Assembly (NCBI RefSeq): GCF_014635085.1
Contig: NZ_BMCH01000001.1
Span: 186,001-250,000 of the forward strand
DNA: 64,000 nucleotides
Direction: 5' to 3'
DNA from: Asaia siamensis
GTDB taxonomy: Bacteria; Pseudomonadota; Alphaproteobacteria; Acetobacterales; Acetobacteraceae
Shown here in pieces: positions 1-7,385 of the stretch (positions are counted from its first letter, which is position 1; every line of letters begins with the position of its first letter). The translations under genes and the position numbers were made by a program. The notes beneath the pieces are model-generated. The model had not been told where the DNA came from, ran no database searches, and was given only the letters and a program-made list of their open reading frames with translations.

Positions 1-1
1 C

Positions 2-571
2 GAAATCGACGGCAAGATCGGCGATGGCGATCATGGTATCAACATGGCCAAGGGCTTTGCCCGCTGCGGTGAGGCTCTGGGCGCCAACCCGCCGGTCATG
101 GAGAAGGGCCTTGATGCGCTGTCAGACTCCCTGATGGCCGGTATCGGTGGCTCGATGGGCCCGCTTTATGGCCGTTTCTTCGAAGGCATGGCGATCCCGC
201 TGCGCAATGTCGAATTCCTCGACGGCAAGCTTTTCGCCCAGATGCTTGACGGTGCGCTGGCTGGTATCAACAGCCTTGGCAATGCCCGTGTTGGCGACAA
301 GACCCTGGTCGATACGCTGCAGCCTTCGGTTGAGGCCTTCCACAAGGCTCTGGATGACGGCAAGTCGTTCGAGCAGGCCCTGATTGCGATGTCCGAAGCG
401 GCAGAGCGCGGTCGTGACTCCACGATCGATCTGGTGGCCCGTATCGGCCGTGCCAGCCGACTGGGGGAGCGTTCACGCGGCGTGCTCGATGCCGGTGCAA
501 CCTCCTGCTGCCTGATCCTGCAGACCATCGCGAAAGAACTTGAGGCCCCGGCGCGCAAGCACAACGCCTGA
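2..571 (+). CDS. dhaL: DhaL-type dihydroxyacetone/erythrulose kinase, ATP-binding L subunit (5' truncated by window edge)
   Basis: The frame is open from the window edge and codes for 189 residues up to the stop at 571. DhaL proteins are usually about 210 residues, so roughly 20 N-terminal residues lie outside. The fragment opens with IGDGDHGINM, the Asp-rich Mg-ATP loop of the DAK2/DhaL fold, followed by the all-helical barrel with the glycine loop near GIGGSMGPLYG. In this family the subunit phosphorylates the ketose that DhaK holds covalently. The next gene (28 bp downstream) is a threitol/erythritol-type dehydrogenase, so the substrate may be erythrulose rather than dihydroxyacetone; that is inference from context. 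A separate DhaK should lie just upstream, outside the window. Confidence 0.85.
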   Translation, partial: EIDGKIGDGDHGINMAKGFARCGEALGANPPVMEKGLDALSDSLMAGIGGSMGPLYGRFFEGMAIPLRNVEFLDGKLFAQMLDGALAGINSLGNARVGDKTLVDTLQPSVEAFHKALDDGKSFEQALIAMSEAAERGRDSTIDLVARIGRASRLGERSRGVLDAGATSCCLILQTIAKELEAPARKHNA

Positions 572-599
572 ACTGCCTCAATCCTGAAAGATCAAGACC

Positions 600-1727
600 A
601 TGAACAAGATCGTCACCCCTGATCTGGGCGCCCTGCAGAAAGAAGCAGCCAGCGTTGCCCTCCCGGCAAAGATGAATGCCGTTGTTGCCTACGAACCCGG
701 CGATTATCGCTGGGAAGAGGTGGACGTGCCCCGCGCTGGCCCCGATGACATCATCATCGAAGTCGAGGCAGTCGGCATCTGTGCCGGTGATATCAAGTGC
801 TTCCTGGGCGCACCGTCCTTCTGGGGCGACAAGGAGCAGCCGCGCTACGTCAAGCCGCCGATGATCCCGGGCCATGAATTCGTTGGCCGTGCCGTTGAGG
901 TGGGTGAAAACCTGCGCAGCCAGTACAAGATCGGCGATCGCCTGATCAGCGAGCAGATCGTCCCTTGTGATGATTGCCGCTACTGCAAGGGCGGTCAGTA
1001 CTGGATGTGCGAACGTCACGATCTGTACGGCTTCCAGAACAACACCAATGGCGCCATGGCGAAGTATATGCGCTTCCCCAAGACGTCGCGCACCCATCGT
1101 GTTCCTGAGAACATGCCGCTTGATGCAGCCGCTCTGATCGAGCCCTATGCCTGCTCGGTTCACGCCGTCAACCGCGCCAATATCCAGCTGGATGACGTGG
1201 TGGTTCTGGCCGGTGCCGGTACGCTGGGTCTGGGCATGGTGGGCGCTGCCCGCCTGAAGAACCCGAGCAAGCTCATCGTGCTCGACACCAAGCAGGACCG
1301 TCTGGACCTGGCCAAGAAGTTCGGCGCGGATATCGTCATGAACCCGCTCGAAGAGGATGTTGTCGCCAAGATCAAGGAACTGACCGGCGGCTATGGCTGT
1401 GATGTTTACATCGAAGCAACCGGCCATCCTTCCAGCGTCCGTCAGGGCCTGCACATGATCCGCAAGCTCGGCCGCTTTGTTGAGTTCAGCGTGTTCGGCG
1501 ATGAAGTGACTTGCGACTGGTCGATCATTTCCGACCGCAAGGAACTGGACGTTCTGGGTTCGCATCTCGGACCGTATTGCTATCCCTTCACCATTGCAGC
1601 TATCGCCGATGGTCGTCTGCCGGTCGAAGGCGTGGTGACCCACACCCTGCCGCTGGACCAGTGGAAGGAAGGTTTCGACCTGATGAAGAAGGGCGACAAA
1701 TCCATCAAGACGGTTCTTATTCCGTAA
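600..1727 (+). CDS. Zinc-dependent medium-chain dehydrogenase, erythritol/L-threitol dehydrogenase-like
   Basis: This 375-residue MDR alcohol dehydrogenase has the catalytic-zinc Cys at residue 61 (VGICAGD), a GHE motif, and the structural-zinc set C-x2-C-x2-C-x7-C (PCDDCRYCKGGQYWMC). A Rossmann NAD(P) loop, GAGTLG, sits near residue 205. The N-terminal extension and the EPYACSVHAV segment fit polyol dehydrogenases that oxidise erythritol or L-threitol to erythrulose. It follows the DhaL-type kinase by 28 bp in one transcription unit, which gives a polyol to ketose to ketose-phosphate route. Exact stereochemistry cannot be read from sequence; sorbitol or another polyol is possible. A strong terminator follows. 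Confidence 0.82.
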   Translation: MNKIVTPDLGALQKEAASVALPAKMNAVVAYEPGDYRWEEVDVPRAGPDDIIIEVEAVGICAGDIKCFLGAPSFWGDKEQPRYVKPPMIPGHEFVGRAVEVGENLRSQYKIGDRLISEQIVPCDDCRYCKGGQYWMCERHDLYGFQNNTNGAMAKYMRFPKTSRTHRVPENMPLDAAALIEPYACSVHAVNRANIQLDDVVVLAGAGTLGLGMVGAARLKNPSKLIVLDTKQDRLDLAKKFGADIVMNPLEEDVVAKIKELTGGYGCDVYIEATGHPSSVRQGLHMIRKLGRFVEFSVFGDEVTCDWSIISDRKELDVLGSHLGPYCYPFTIAAIADGRLPVEGVVTHTLPLDQWKEGFDLMKKGDKSIKTVLIP

Positions 1728-1753
1728 GATCTGTCAGTCTTCTGCTCGGAAAG

Positions 1754-1781
1754 GCGGCTCCGGAAGGAGCCGCCTTTTTTC
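1754..1781 (+). terminator. Rho-independent terminator of the polyol operon
   Basis: A perfect 9-bp stem GGCGGCTCC/GGAGCCGCC (1754-1762 and 1767-1775) with a GGAA loop is followed directly by six T. It lies 27 bp after the dehydrogenase stop. Confidence 0.93.
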
Positions 1782-2243
1782 GTTCAGAGCGGGGTCGTGT
1801 TCGCGATGGCACAGGAACGATGTCAGCAATTCAGATCGCGGCATGGGCGCCAGCACTGCGCTTTGCATGCCTTACGCGCCGCACAAACAGGGAATCACCT
1901 GGCGGGCAAAAGAGACGCAGCGACAGGAGGCGCTCGGCGTCATCGCGGGCAGCAGGAAGGGTCGCTTTTCCCAGATTTATGCCATAGGCGCTTTGCATCA
2001 CGACGCCGTGGCTCATGTGATCGGCATTGGTGGGTATAGCTGAGGCACGAGCGCAGGACGCCTTACGTGGCCATAATGGCATGGAAGCAGAGTGCCTTGT
2101 CGCAGCGCCGATCTGCCGCCAGTCGCTTGAAAGTTCCGGGATCGAAACAGACAAAACGTTTCAGGACTTTCCAGTGCTGAAAAATGCCACAAACCGTCGC
2201 GATAGCCCCTGCAACACCGGAAAACGGGAGGAAATCAGACGCA
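1782..2243. other. 462-bp intergenic stretch with no convincing gene
   Basis: Short overlapping open frames occur on both strands (for example 1843-2043 plus and 1831-2154 minus). None has a ribosome binding site, a domain or a composition like a real protein. The stretch separates the polyol operon terminator from the porin and probably holds the porin promoter; I see no clear operator or RNA. Confidence 0.5.
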
Positions 2244-3575
2244 ATGACATGTCATGCCCGTATCGAGCTGAAAATGTTCTGGTTGATCCTGCTGGCTGTT
2301 GCTCTCACGACGCCATCCGCGGTTGCGGGCAAGATGCTGACGGGCCTTCCGGCCCTGCGCGAAAAAGGTGTGGCCTTTCACGTGCAGAATACCAACGAGA
2401 TGCAGGCCATGCTGAACGATCCCGCGCCGTCGCATGAAAAAGGCGTCGGGAATGTCGGGATTGTGACTTATGGCAGCGATATCGATTGGGAGCGCCTGGC
2501 CGGGCTTTCCGGCGTCTCGACCCATATCGTCCTTGCGAGCGGCTATGGTACGCCCACAAGCCGTAAATTCGGCGATCATCTGACCCCAAGCCAGGCAACC
2601 TATGGCGGAGTGGGCAATGTCGTGATCCATCTCGTTTCCGCCTATATCGAGCGGTCGATGTTTTATGACCATCTCAATGCGGCCGTCGGGCGGATGACCT
2701 TTCTATCTGATTTCTCTGCCAATCCGCTCTACTGCAATTTTATGAACGCAGCGTTCTGCGGCAACCCAAGGGCGGCAAGCGATAATACGGCTCATGCGGC
2801 ATTTCCTACTGCGACCTGGGGCGCGCGGTTTCGTGTGCAGATCAGTGAGGCATTGCAACTTCAGTCAGGCGTCTATTTCACGCAGGCCGCATCGCAATAT
2901 GCGCTGTCGCAGATGCGTAGCGGCTTCAAGTTCAATGGTGCGACAATTGACGGTGAAGCCATTCCTCTCGAACTCGCTTGGGAACCGCACATGGGCAGAG
3001 GGGGCACTCTGCCGGGGCATTACAAGCTGGGCGCTGTTTACGACACGGCGCCGCATAGCAGCCTGTTCGAAGATCATGATGGTGAAGTTCTCGGGCTGAC
3101 AGGTGCCCCGGCGCGTGTCGTCAATGGCTCCTGGTCGGCCTGGGTACTGGCTGACCAGCAACTGCTTCACTTTGCGGGCCGTGGCCCTGATGCGGGTCTC
3201 ACGATTCTTGCGAGCGCCTATTGGAATAACCCGCGCACAGCTCTCAGGGCGGCTCAATATTCTGTCGGTTTCATGGTTCGGGGGCTGATACGGCAGCGCC
3301 CTCAGGACATGATTGCGATCAATCTGGCGTACACCCGCATCGCCCATCATGTCACCCATGCGCAGCGCCTCCGGGCGGCGCTGCAGAAACCCGGTGATGG
3401 CTCGCCGTTTCCGGTCCAGCGAGAGGCACTGATTATCGAGGCGCTTTACCAGATCCATCTCATACGCGGCATCACGGTGGCGCCTGACCTGCAATATTAC
3501 ATTCACCCCAACGCGCAGCATGATTTGCGCAATCAGTGGATGCTCGGGGTCAAGACCCAGATCGAATTCATCTGA
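2244..3575 (+). CDS. oprB: OprB-family carbohydrate-selective porin
   Basis: This 443-residue outer-membrane beta-barrel is of the carbohydrate-porin (OprB) family. I chose the ATG at 2244 because it gives a clean signal peptide (charged start, hydrophobic core WLILLAVALTT, then AVAG) and has GGGAGG about 11 bp upstream. A longer frame from 2184 adds 20 residues with no signal character. The body carries the family pattern: long aromatic/Gly beta strands, the segment GNVGIVTYGSDIDWERL, and a C-terminal amphipathic strand ending EFI. Its role is passive diffusion of sugars or polyols across the outer membrane. It is monocistronic and may serve the adjacent polyol pathway, but that link is only positional. 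Confidence 0.85.
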   Translation: MTCHARIELKMFWLILLAVALTTPSAVAGKMLTGLPALREKGVAFHVQNTNEMQAMLNDPAPSHEKGVGNVGIVTYGSDIDWERLAGLSGVSTHIVLASGYGTPTSRKFGDHLTPSQATYGGVGNVVIHLVSAYIERSMFYDHLNAAVGRMTFLSDFSANPLYCNFMNAAFCGNPRAASDNTAHAAFPTATWGARFRVQISEALQLQSGVYFTQAASQYALSQMRSGFKFNGATIDGEAIPLELAWEPHMGRGGTLPGHYKLGAVYDTAPHSSLFEDHDGEVLGLTGAPARVVNGSWSAWVLADQQLLHFAGRGPDAGLTILASAYWNNPRTALRAAQYSVGFMVRGLIRQRPQDMIAINLAYTRIAHHVTHAQRLRAALQKPGDGSPFPVQREALIIEALYQIHLIRGITVAPDLQYYIHPNAQHDLRNQWMLGVKTQIEFI

Positions 3576-3579
3576 GCGT

Positions 3580-3602
3580 CGCCCCGACTTCTCCTCGGGG
3601 CG
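3580..3602 (+). terminator. GC hairpin after the porin gene
   Basis: An 8-bp stem CGCCCCGA/TCGGGGCG with a 7-nt loop begins 5 bp after the porin stop codon. There is no T tract, so it may be a weak terminator or an mRNA-stabilising 3' hairpin. Confidence 0.5.
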
Positions 3603-3727
3603 TCGTGCTGCGTGACACAAAAGGCACAGTTCTGGTCCGAGTTAAGAAAGATTTTAAGAATCGTTTGCATCTTATCGTAACATGACGGTAACACCGCCGG
3701 CGAAGACACGCCCGATCTCTTTCAGGT

Positions 3728-3741
3728 AATGATTCGTCATT
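3728..3741. promoter_or_regulatory. Candidate Fur-type operator upstream of the TonB receptor
   Basis: The inverted repeat AATGA-TTCG-TCATT lies 55 bp upstream of the receptor start in an AT-rich patch. It resembles the core of the classical Fur box (AATGAT-AATCATT) with one extra spacer base. Iron control fits the gene, but this is a match by eye only. Confidence 0.45.
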
Positions 3742-3796
3742 TTCCTCTCTTGAAAAAAAGAGTCAGGATGATGACAAAACATTTCAAAGTTATCGG

Positions 3797-6166
3797 ATGT
3801 CGATCTTTCGATTTGAAACCGGAAAAGTGGTGAGATCTATGCCAGAAGATTACGGATGCCATTCTGAACATCAGCCATCTCATGAAGAAACGGTGTTTTC
3901 GTCTCGTGACGTGGCGAAGAAACAGAAACGTCTTCTTCTTCTGGCGCTGACAGCTGGGGTTGGTCTGGGTGGTGTCGAAGAGGCCGATGCCCAGGAAAAG
4001 TCTTCGGGAGACGCGAAGACGACCGAAAGCTCGGCGATGCAGCTTCCTGCGGTCAAGGTGCGCGCCGCGACGCCGGTAAACACCATGAACACCAATACGA
4101 CCACGCTCGATATCGGTCGTATGCCCGCGACCGTGCGTGAAACACCGCAGACGATCAGCGTCGTGCCCAAGCAGCTCATTGAAGAGCAGCGCGTCTTTAC
4201 CCTTGATCAGGCCCTGTCCAACGTGCCCGGCATCACGATGTCGGCCGGTGAGGGCAATGGCGGGATGAGCGGCGACCAGTTCCGTATTCGTGGCCAGCAG
4301 GCGCGTGGCGATATCTACGAAGACGGTCTGCGCGATTTCGGCAATTATGTGCGCGATGTCTACAACACCGAGAGCGTCGAGGTCGTCAAAGGCCCGTCAG
4401 GTCAGTATTTCGGTGCAGGCAATGTGGGCGGTGTGATCAACCAGACGCTCAAGAAGGCGCATCTGGGCAAGTCTTTCGGTGCCGATCAGTCTTTCGGTAG
4501 TGGCATGCAATATCGCGGCTCGGCCGATGCGAATTACGAGATCAATTCCCGTACCGCGCTGCGCGTGAACGGCATGTACAACCAGCAGATGGTCGCCGAT
4601 CGCAACAACGTACGCACCGACCGTTATGGCGCCGCCGCCGATCTTGGCGTGGGGCTGGGTACCAAGAACACCTGGCATCTGAATTATCAGTGGCTCGGCA
4701 GCCGCGGTCGCCCTGACTATGGCGTGCCCATGATCCAGACCGGCACGACATTCCGCCCGATCACCGAGCGCGGTCTGGCACGCGACACGAATTATTCGCG
4801 CAATTTCGATCGCGACCGTGGCAATGTGCATATGGTGACGTCCAAATTCTCGTCGCAAATTGCAAAATGGCTGACCTTGTCAAACGACACGCGCTATTCG
4901 CATTACACGCGTAATTTCGCAGCGACGACACCGGCTGCCTGCTCTGGCGCGTGCGCAACCGCGTTTCTGGCTGGTAGAAATCCATCCCTCACTTATGGCG
5001 CCGGTGGTGGCATGGCCTATGATCAGGCGGGTTGGGGCGTGCAGAACGTTTTGATGGGCCACTCAAAGTTCAAGACGGCTTTCCTGCGTCATGATGTGCG
5101 CGCTGGTGTGGATATCAACTATACCAAGGACGACCGTATCTATGGCACTTACATAAACCGTGTAAACAATCAGCTGATCCGTACGCCGCAATTCGAATAT
5201 CCAGGCACGCAGGTGACCTTCCCGGCAACGGGTGGACGGACGTCCGATTTCCGCGATCTCGGCCTCTTTTTGGCTGACAAGATCAACCTGACCAAGCAGC
5301 TCTCTGTCAATGGTACGGTGCGTTGGGACAGCTATCGCTCGACCTATTGGAGCGCCGCTGCTGCCGCGCAGGGTCTGCAGAAGCAGAGCTCGAACAAGTT
5401 CAGCCCGTCTGCCAGCCTCATGTATGATCCGCTGGACAACATGACGTTCTACTTCACCTTCGCCCAGTCCTATAAGCCGGTCGGAACCGACGTCTCGTCT
5501 CTGACGGCCAGCTCGACAAGCATCAGCGACGTTGCGACCAACGGCCGCGATCTCAAGCCTCAGCGCAGTGATCTTTACGAGCTAGGTGGCAAGGCCGATT
5601 TCCTGAACAAGAAACTGGGTGTCACGGCTGCGATCTTCCAGATCGAGCAGAACAATTCGTTCACCTATGACGATTTTGGTCAGATCATCACCGGTTTCTC
5701 CGATGCCGGTTCGGGCCGACGCATTCGTGGTCTTGAAGTAAGTGCGACGGGCAAGATCACCAATGAGTGGGAAATCTTTGCCTCATACTCCTATATGGGC
5801 GGCAAGGTGACGCACAGCACCGCCTATCGTGGCAACAAGGCACCGCAGCTGCCCAATAACAGCCTGTCAGTGTGGAGCACCTACAACCTGTCGCGTTTCC
5901 TGCTGAAGCCCAGCCAGGGCAAGCTTTCTGCAGGTGGTGGCGTCCAGTATTCCTCGGGCTACTGGTCCAACGAGGCGAATACGGGTCGTATGCCTGACAA
6001 TGTGTCGCTCAACGCCATGCTGTCTTATGACTACGAGCGTTATCATGTGCAGTTCAATGCGAACAATCTGACCAATCATCTTAACTACGCCTCTGCCTTC
6101 TCGGCATCCCGCGCAGTGCCGCTTTCGGGCCGCACCTTCCTCGGGTCGGTCGGACTGCGCTTCTGA
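3797..6166 (+). CDS. TonB-dependent siderophore receptor (Fiu/FhuE-like)
   Basis: Up to 789 residues. A hydrophilic leader precedes a signal-type stretch (KKQKRLLLLALTAGVGLGG, then ADAQE). The plug domain follows (about residues 110-225: TVRETPQTISVVP, VPGITMSAGEGN, FRIRGQQARGDIYEDGLRD, VEVVKGPSGQYFGAGNVGGV). A 22-strand barrel ends in VGLRF, the usual BamA-recognised terminal Phe. The layout is that of ferric-siderophore receptors of the FhuE/Fiu type. The start is uncertain: an in-frame ATG at 3841 has a better Shine-Dalgarno (GGTGAG). Energy for transport would come from TonB-ExbBD, which is not in the window. A Fur-like palindrome lies upstream and a strong terminator downstream. Confidence 0.9.
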   Translation: MSIFRFETGKVVRSMPEDYGCHSEHQPSHEETVFSSRDVAKKQKRLLLLALTAGVGLGGVEEADAQEKSSGDAKTTESSAMQLPAVKVRAATPVNTMNTNTTTLDIGRMPATVRETPQTISVVPKQLIEEQRVFTLDQALSNVPGITMSAGEGNGGMSGDQFRIRGQQARGDIYEDGLRDFGNYVRDVYNTESVEVVKGPSGQYFGAGNVGGVINQTLKKAHLGKSFGADQSFGSGMQYRGSADANYEINSRTALRVNGMYNQQMVADRNNVRTDRYGAAADLGVGLGTKNTWHLNYQWLGSRGRPDYGVPMIQTGTTFRPITERGLARDTNYSRNFDRDRGNVHMVTSKFSSQIAKWLTLSNDTRYSHYTRNFAATTPAACSGACATAFLAGRNPSLTYGAGGGMAYDQAGWGVQNVLMGHSKFKTAFLRHDVRAGVDINYTKDDRIYGTYINRVNNQLIRTPQFEYPGTQVTFPATGGRTSDFRDLGLFLADKINLTKQLSVNGTVRWDSYRSTYWSAAAAAQGLQKQSSNKFSPSASLMYDPLDNMTFYFTFAQSYKPVGTDVSSLTASSTSISDVATNGRDLKPQRSDLYELGGKADFLNKKLGVTAAIFQIEQNNSFTYDDFGQIITGFSDAGSGRRIRGLEVSATGKITNEWEIFASYSYMGGKVTHSTAYRGNKAPQLPNNSLSVWSTYNLSRFLLKPSQGKLSAGGGVQYSSGYWSNEANTGRMPDNVSLNAMLSYDYERYHVQFNANNLTNHLNYASAFSASRAVPLSGRTFLGSVGLRF

Positions 6167-6200
6167 GACACCGGGCGCGGTTCGAAACGTGCCCGGGCAT

Positions 6201-6239
6201 GGCACGGAAGGGGAAAAAGGCTCCCCTTCCGTGCCTTTT
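6201..6239 (+). terminator. Rho-independent terminator after the TonB receptor
   Basis: A perfect 13-bp stem GGCACGGAAGGGG/CCCCTTCCGTGCC with a 9-nt loop is followed by TTTT. It lies 35 bp after the receptor stop. Confidence 0.93.
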
Positions 6240-6311
6240 CTGTTGTCCCGGCTGTTCTCATGTCTGAAGTCGGGCATCCGAGCCTTATGAGATCTGCGGA
6301 GTTCTCTCCCG

Positions 6312-6821
6312 ATGCCGATGCCCCCCGCAATGCCTGCACTTGATGAACGTCTTAAGGCAGAGCTCTATCTGGCGCAGTGGCATCTCGACCGTGGCGCTGT
6401 TCAGGAAGCCTGTCGCCTGTTCACCCAGGCGGCTCAGTCACGGCACCCGACTGCTCTCAACATGCTGGGTCGCGTTTATGAGCGGGGCTGGGGCGTGGCG
6501 CGCGACGTCGAACTGGCACGCACCCTGTTCGAGGCGGCCGCAGACGGCGGCGAAGGATGGGCTTTCTATAATCTCGCCGATTTCTATCTGACGGGCGACG
6601 GCGTGCCATGCGACAAGGCCTATGCCCACGCCCTCTATGTCGAGGCGGCAAGGCGTGGGGTCAGCAAGGCCTTCAACATGCTGGGCCTGCTGCATGAAGA
6701 AGGCTATGGCGGGGTTGCTGCCAACCTCGATTACGCCCGCCATTACTTTGAAGCCGGAAGCGCTTGCGATGACGCCGACGCCACGGCCAATCTTGCCAGA
6801 ATGCAGCAAACCATCCGCTGA
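6312..6821 (+). CDS. Sel1-like (TPR-type) repeat protein
   Basis: This 169-residue protein consists of about three to four Sel1-like helix-turn-helix repeats of 36 residues: A-x-N-x-L-G/x-x-Y-x-x-G-x-G-V patterns at ALNMLGRVYERGWGVARD, AFYNLADFYLTGDGVPCD and AFNMLGLLHEEGYGGVAA. Such repeats are protein-protein scaffolds. There is no signal peptide, so it is probably cytoplasmic. GGAG lies about 10 bp before the ATG. It follows the TonB receptor in the same direction but after a strong terminator, so it is probably transcribed separately. Small Sel1/TPR proteins often sit beside TonB receptors in this family of bacteria; the partner here is unknown. Confidence 0.75.
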   Translation: MPMPPAMPALDERLKAELYLAQWHLDRGAVQEACRLFTQAAQSRHPTALNMLGRVYERGWGVARDVELARTLFEAAADGGEGWAFYNLADFYLTGDGVPCDKAYAHALYVEAARRGVSKAFNMLGLLHEEGYGGVAANLDYARHYFEAGSACDDADATANLARMQQTIR

Positions 6822-6863
6822 TGGGCGATTGATTGACGAGATCAAAGCCGCAACCGGTTTCGT

Positions 6864-7148
6864 CTAGTTGACGGAAGCTTCCTTGCGTTCACCCATGGCG
6901 AAAGCCTTCAGAATGGATTCCGCGAGCAGTTTAGCGGCCTTGGGTGTCAGGCGCAGATGCGCCGTTGGCGCAATGACGATCTCATTGCCATGAGGTCGTT
7001 CGGCTGCGAGCGTCACCGTGATAATGCCGCCGACATGACCATAGACGGGGACGTTATCGGCGAAAATGATCGGCGCTGATTCGGCGTTGAGTGATGCTAT
7101 GCCCTGTGCAATCTGGTGCAGGATCTTGTCTGAATTATTGTCTGCCAT
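6864..7148 (-). CDS. Small conserved-looking hypothetical protein (94 aa), possibly DUF3467-like
   Basis: I chose the ATG at 7148 (MADNNSDK); a longer frame from 7205 adds 19 residues that look untranslated. The protein has two hydrophobic strands around PIIFADNVPVYGHVGGI and ITVTLAAERPHG, then NEIVIAPTAHLRLTPKAAKLL and an amphipathic C-terminal helix. The layout 'beta strands, then xVxLTPxxAKxL, then helix' recalls small DUF3467-type proteins, but the resemblance is loose. It has no signal peptide, no Cys and no membrane segment. The gene stands alone between convergent and divergent neighbours. Function unknown. Confidence 0.55.
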   Translation of the reverse strand: MADNNSDKILHQIAQGIASLNAESAPIIFADNVPVYGHVGGIITVTLAAERPHGNEIVIAPTAHLRLTPKAAKLLAESILKAFAMGERKEASVN

Positions 7149-7345
7149 TTGCAGAATGCCTCTGGATATTTGAAAGGTGCAGCCTGATCGAGCCGAAGAT
7201 GTCACAACGAGGCGAGGCTCACAAGTTTTGCGATTGGTTCACGGATTCCCGGAACCTCCTCCCGCAGCCTTGCTAGTCGTGCATACGTGACCGGTCCGGT
7301 GTTCGACAAGACCAAGTTGGAGGAGTATCCATAATGTGAGCATGT

Positions 7346-7362
7346 CGGACCATTATGGTCCG
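7346..7362 (-). terminator. Hairpin just downstream of the FAAL gene
   Basis: The perfect palindrome CGGACCA-TTA-TGGTCCG lies 24 bp beyond the minus-strand FAAL stop. No T tract follows, so termination is only a guess; it could also be an operator. Confidence 0.35.
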
Positions 7363-7385
7363 CTAGGCTGAGTGCCTCGTGTTGC

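Noticed and set aside
267-1643. 458-codon minus-strand open frame opposite the dhaL and dehydrogenase genes
   Set aside because: It is antisense to two conserved enzymes; the composition is that of a complementary-frame artefact.
1797-2154. Small open frames on both strands in the gap before the porin
   Set aside because: They lack ribosome binding sites, overlap one another and resemble no protein family.
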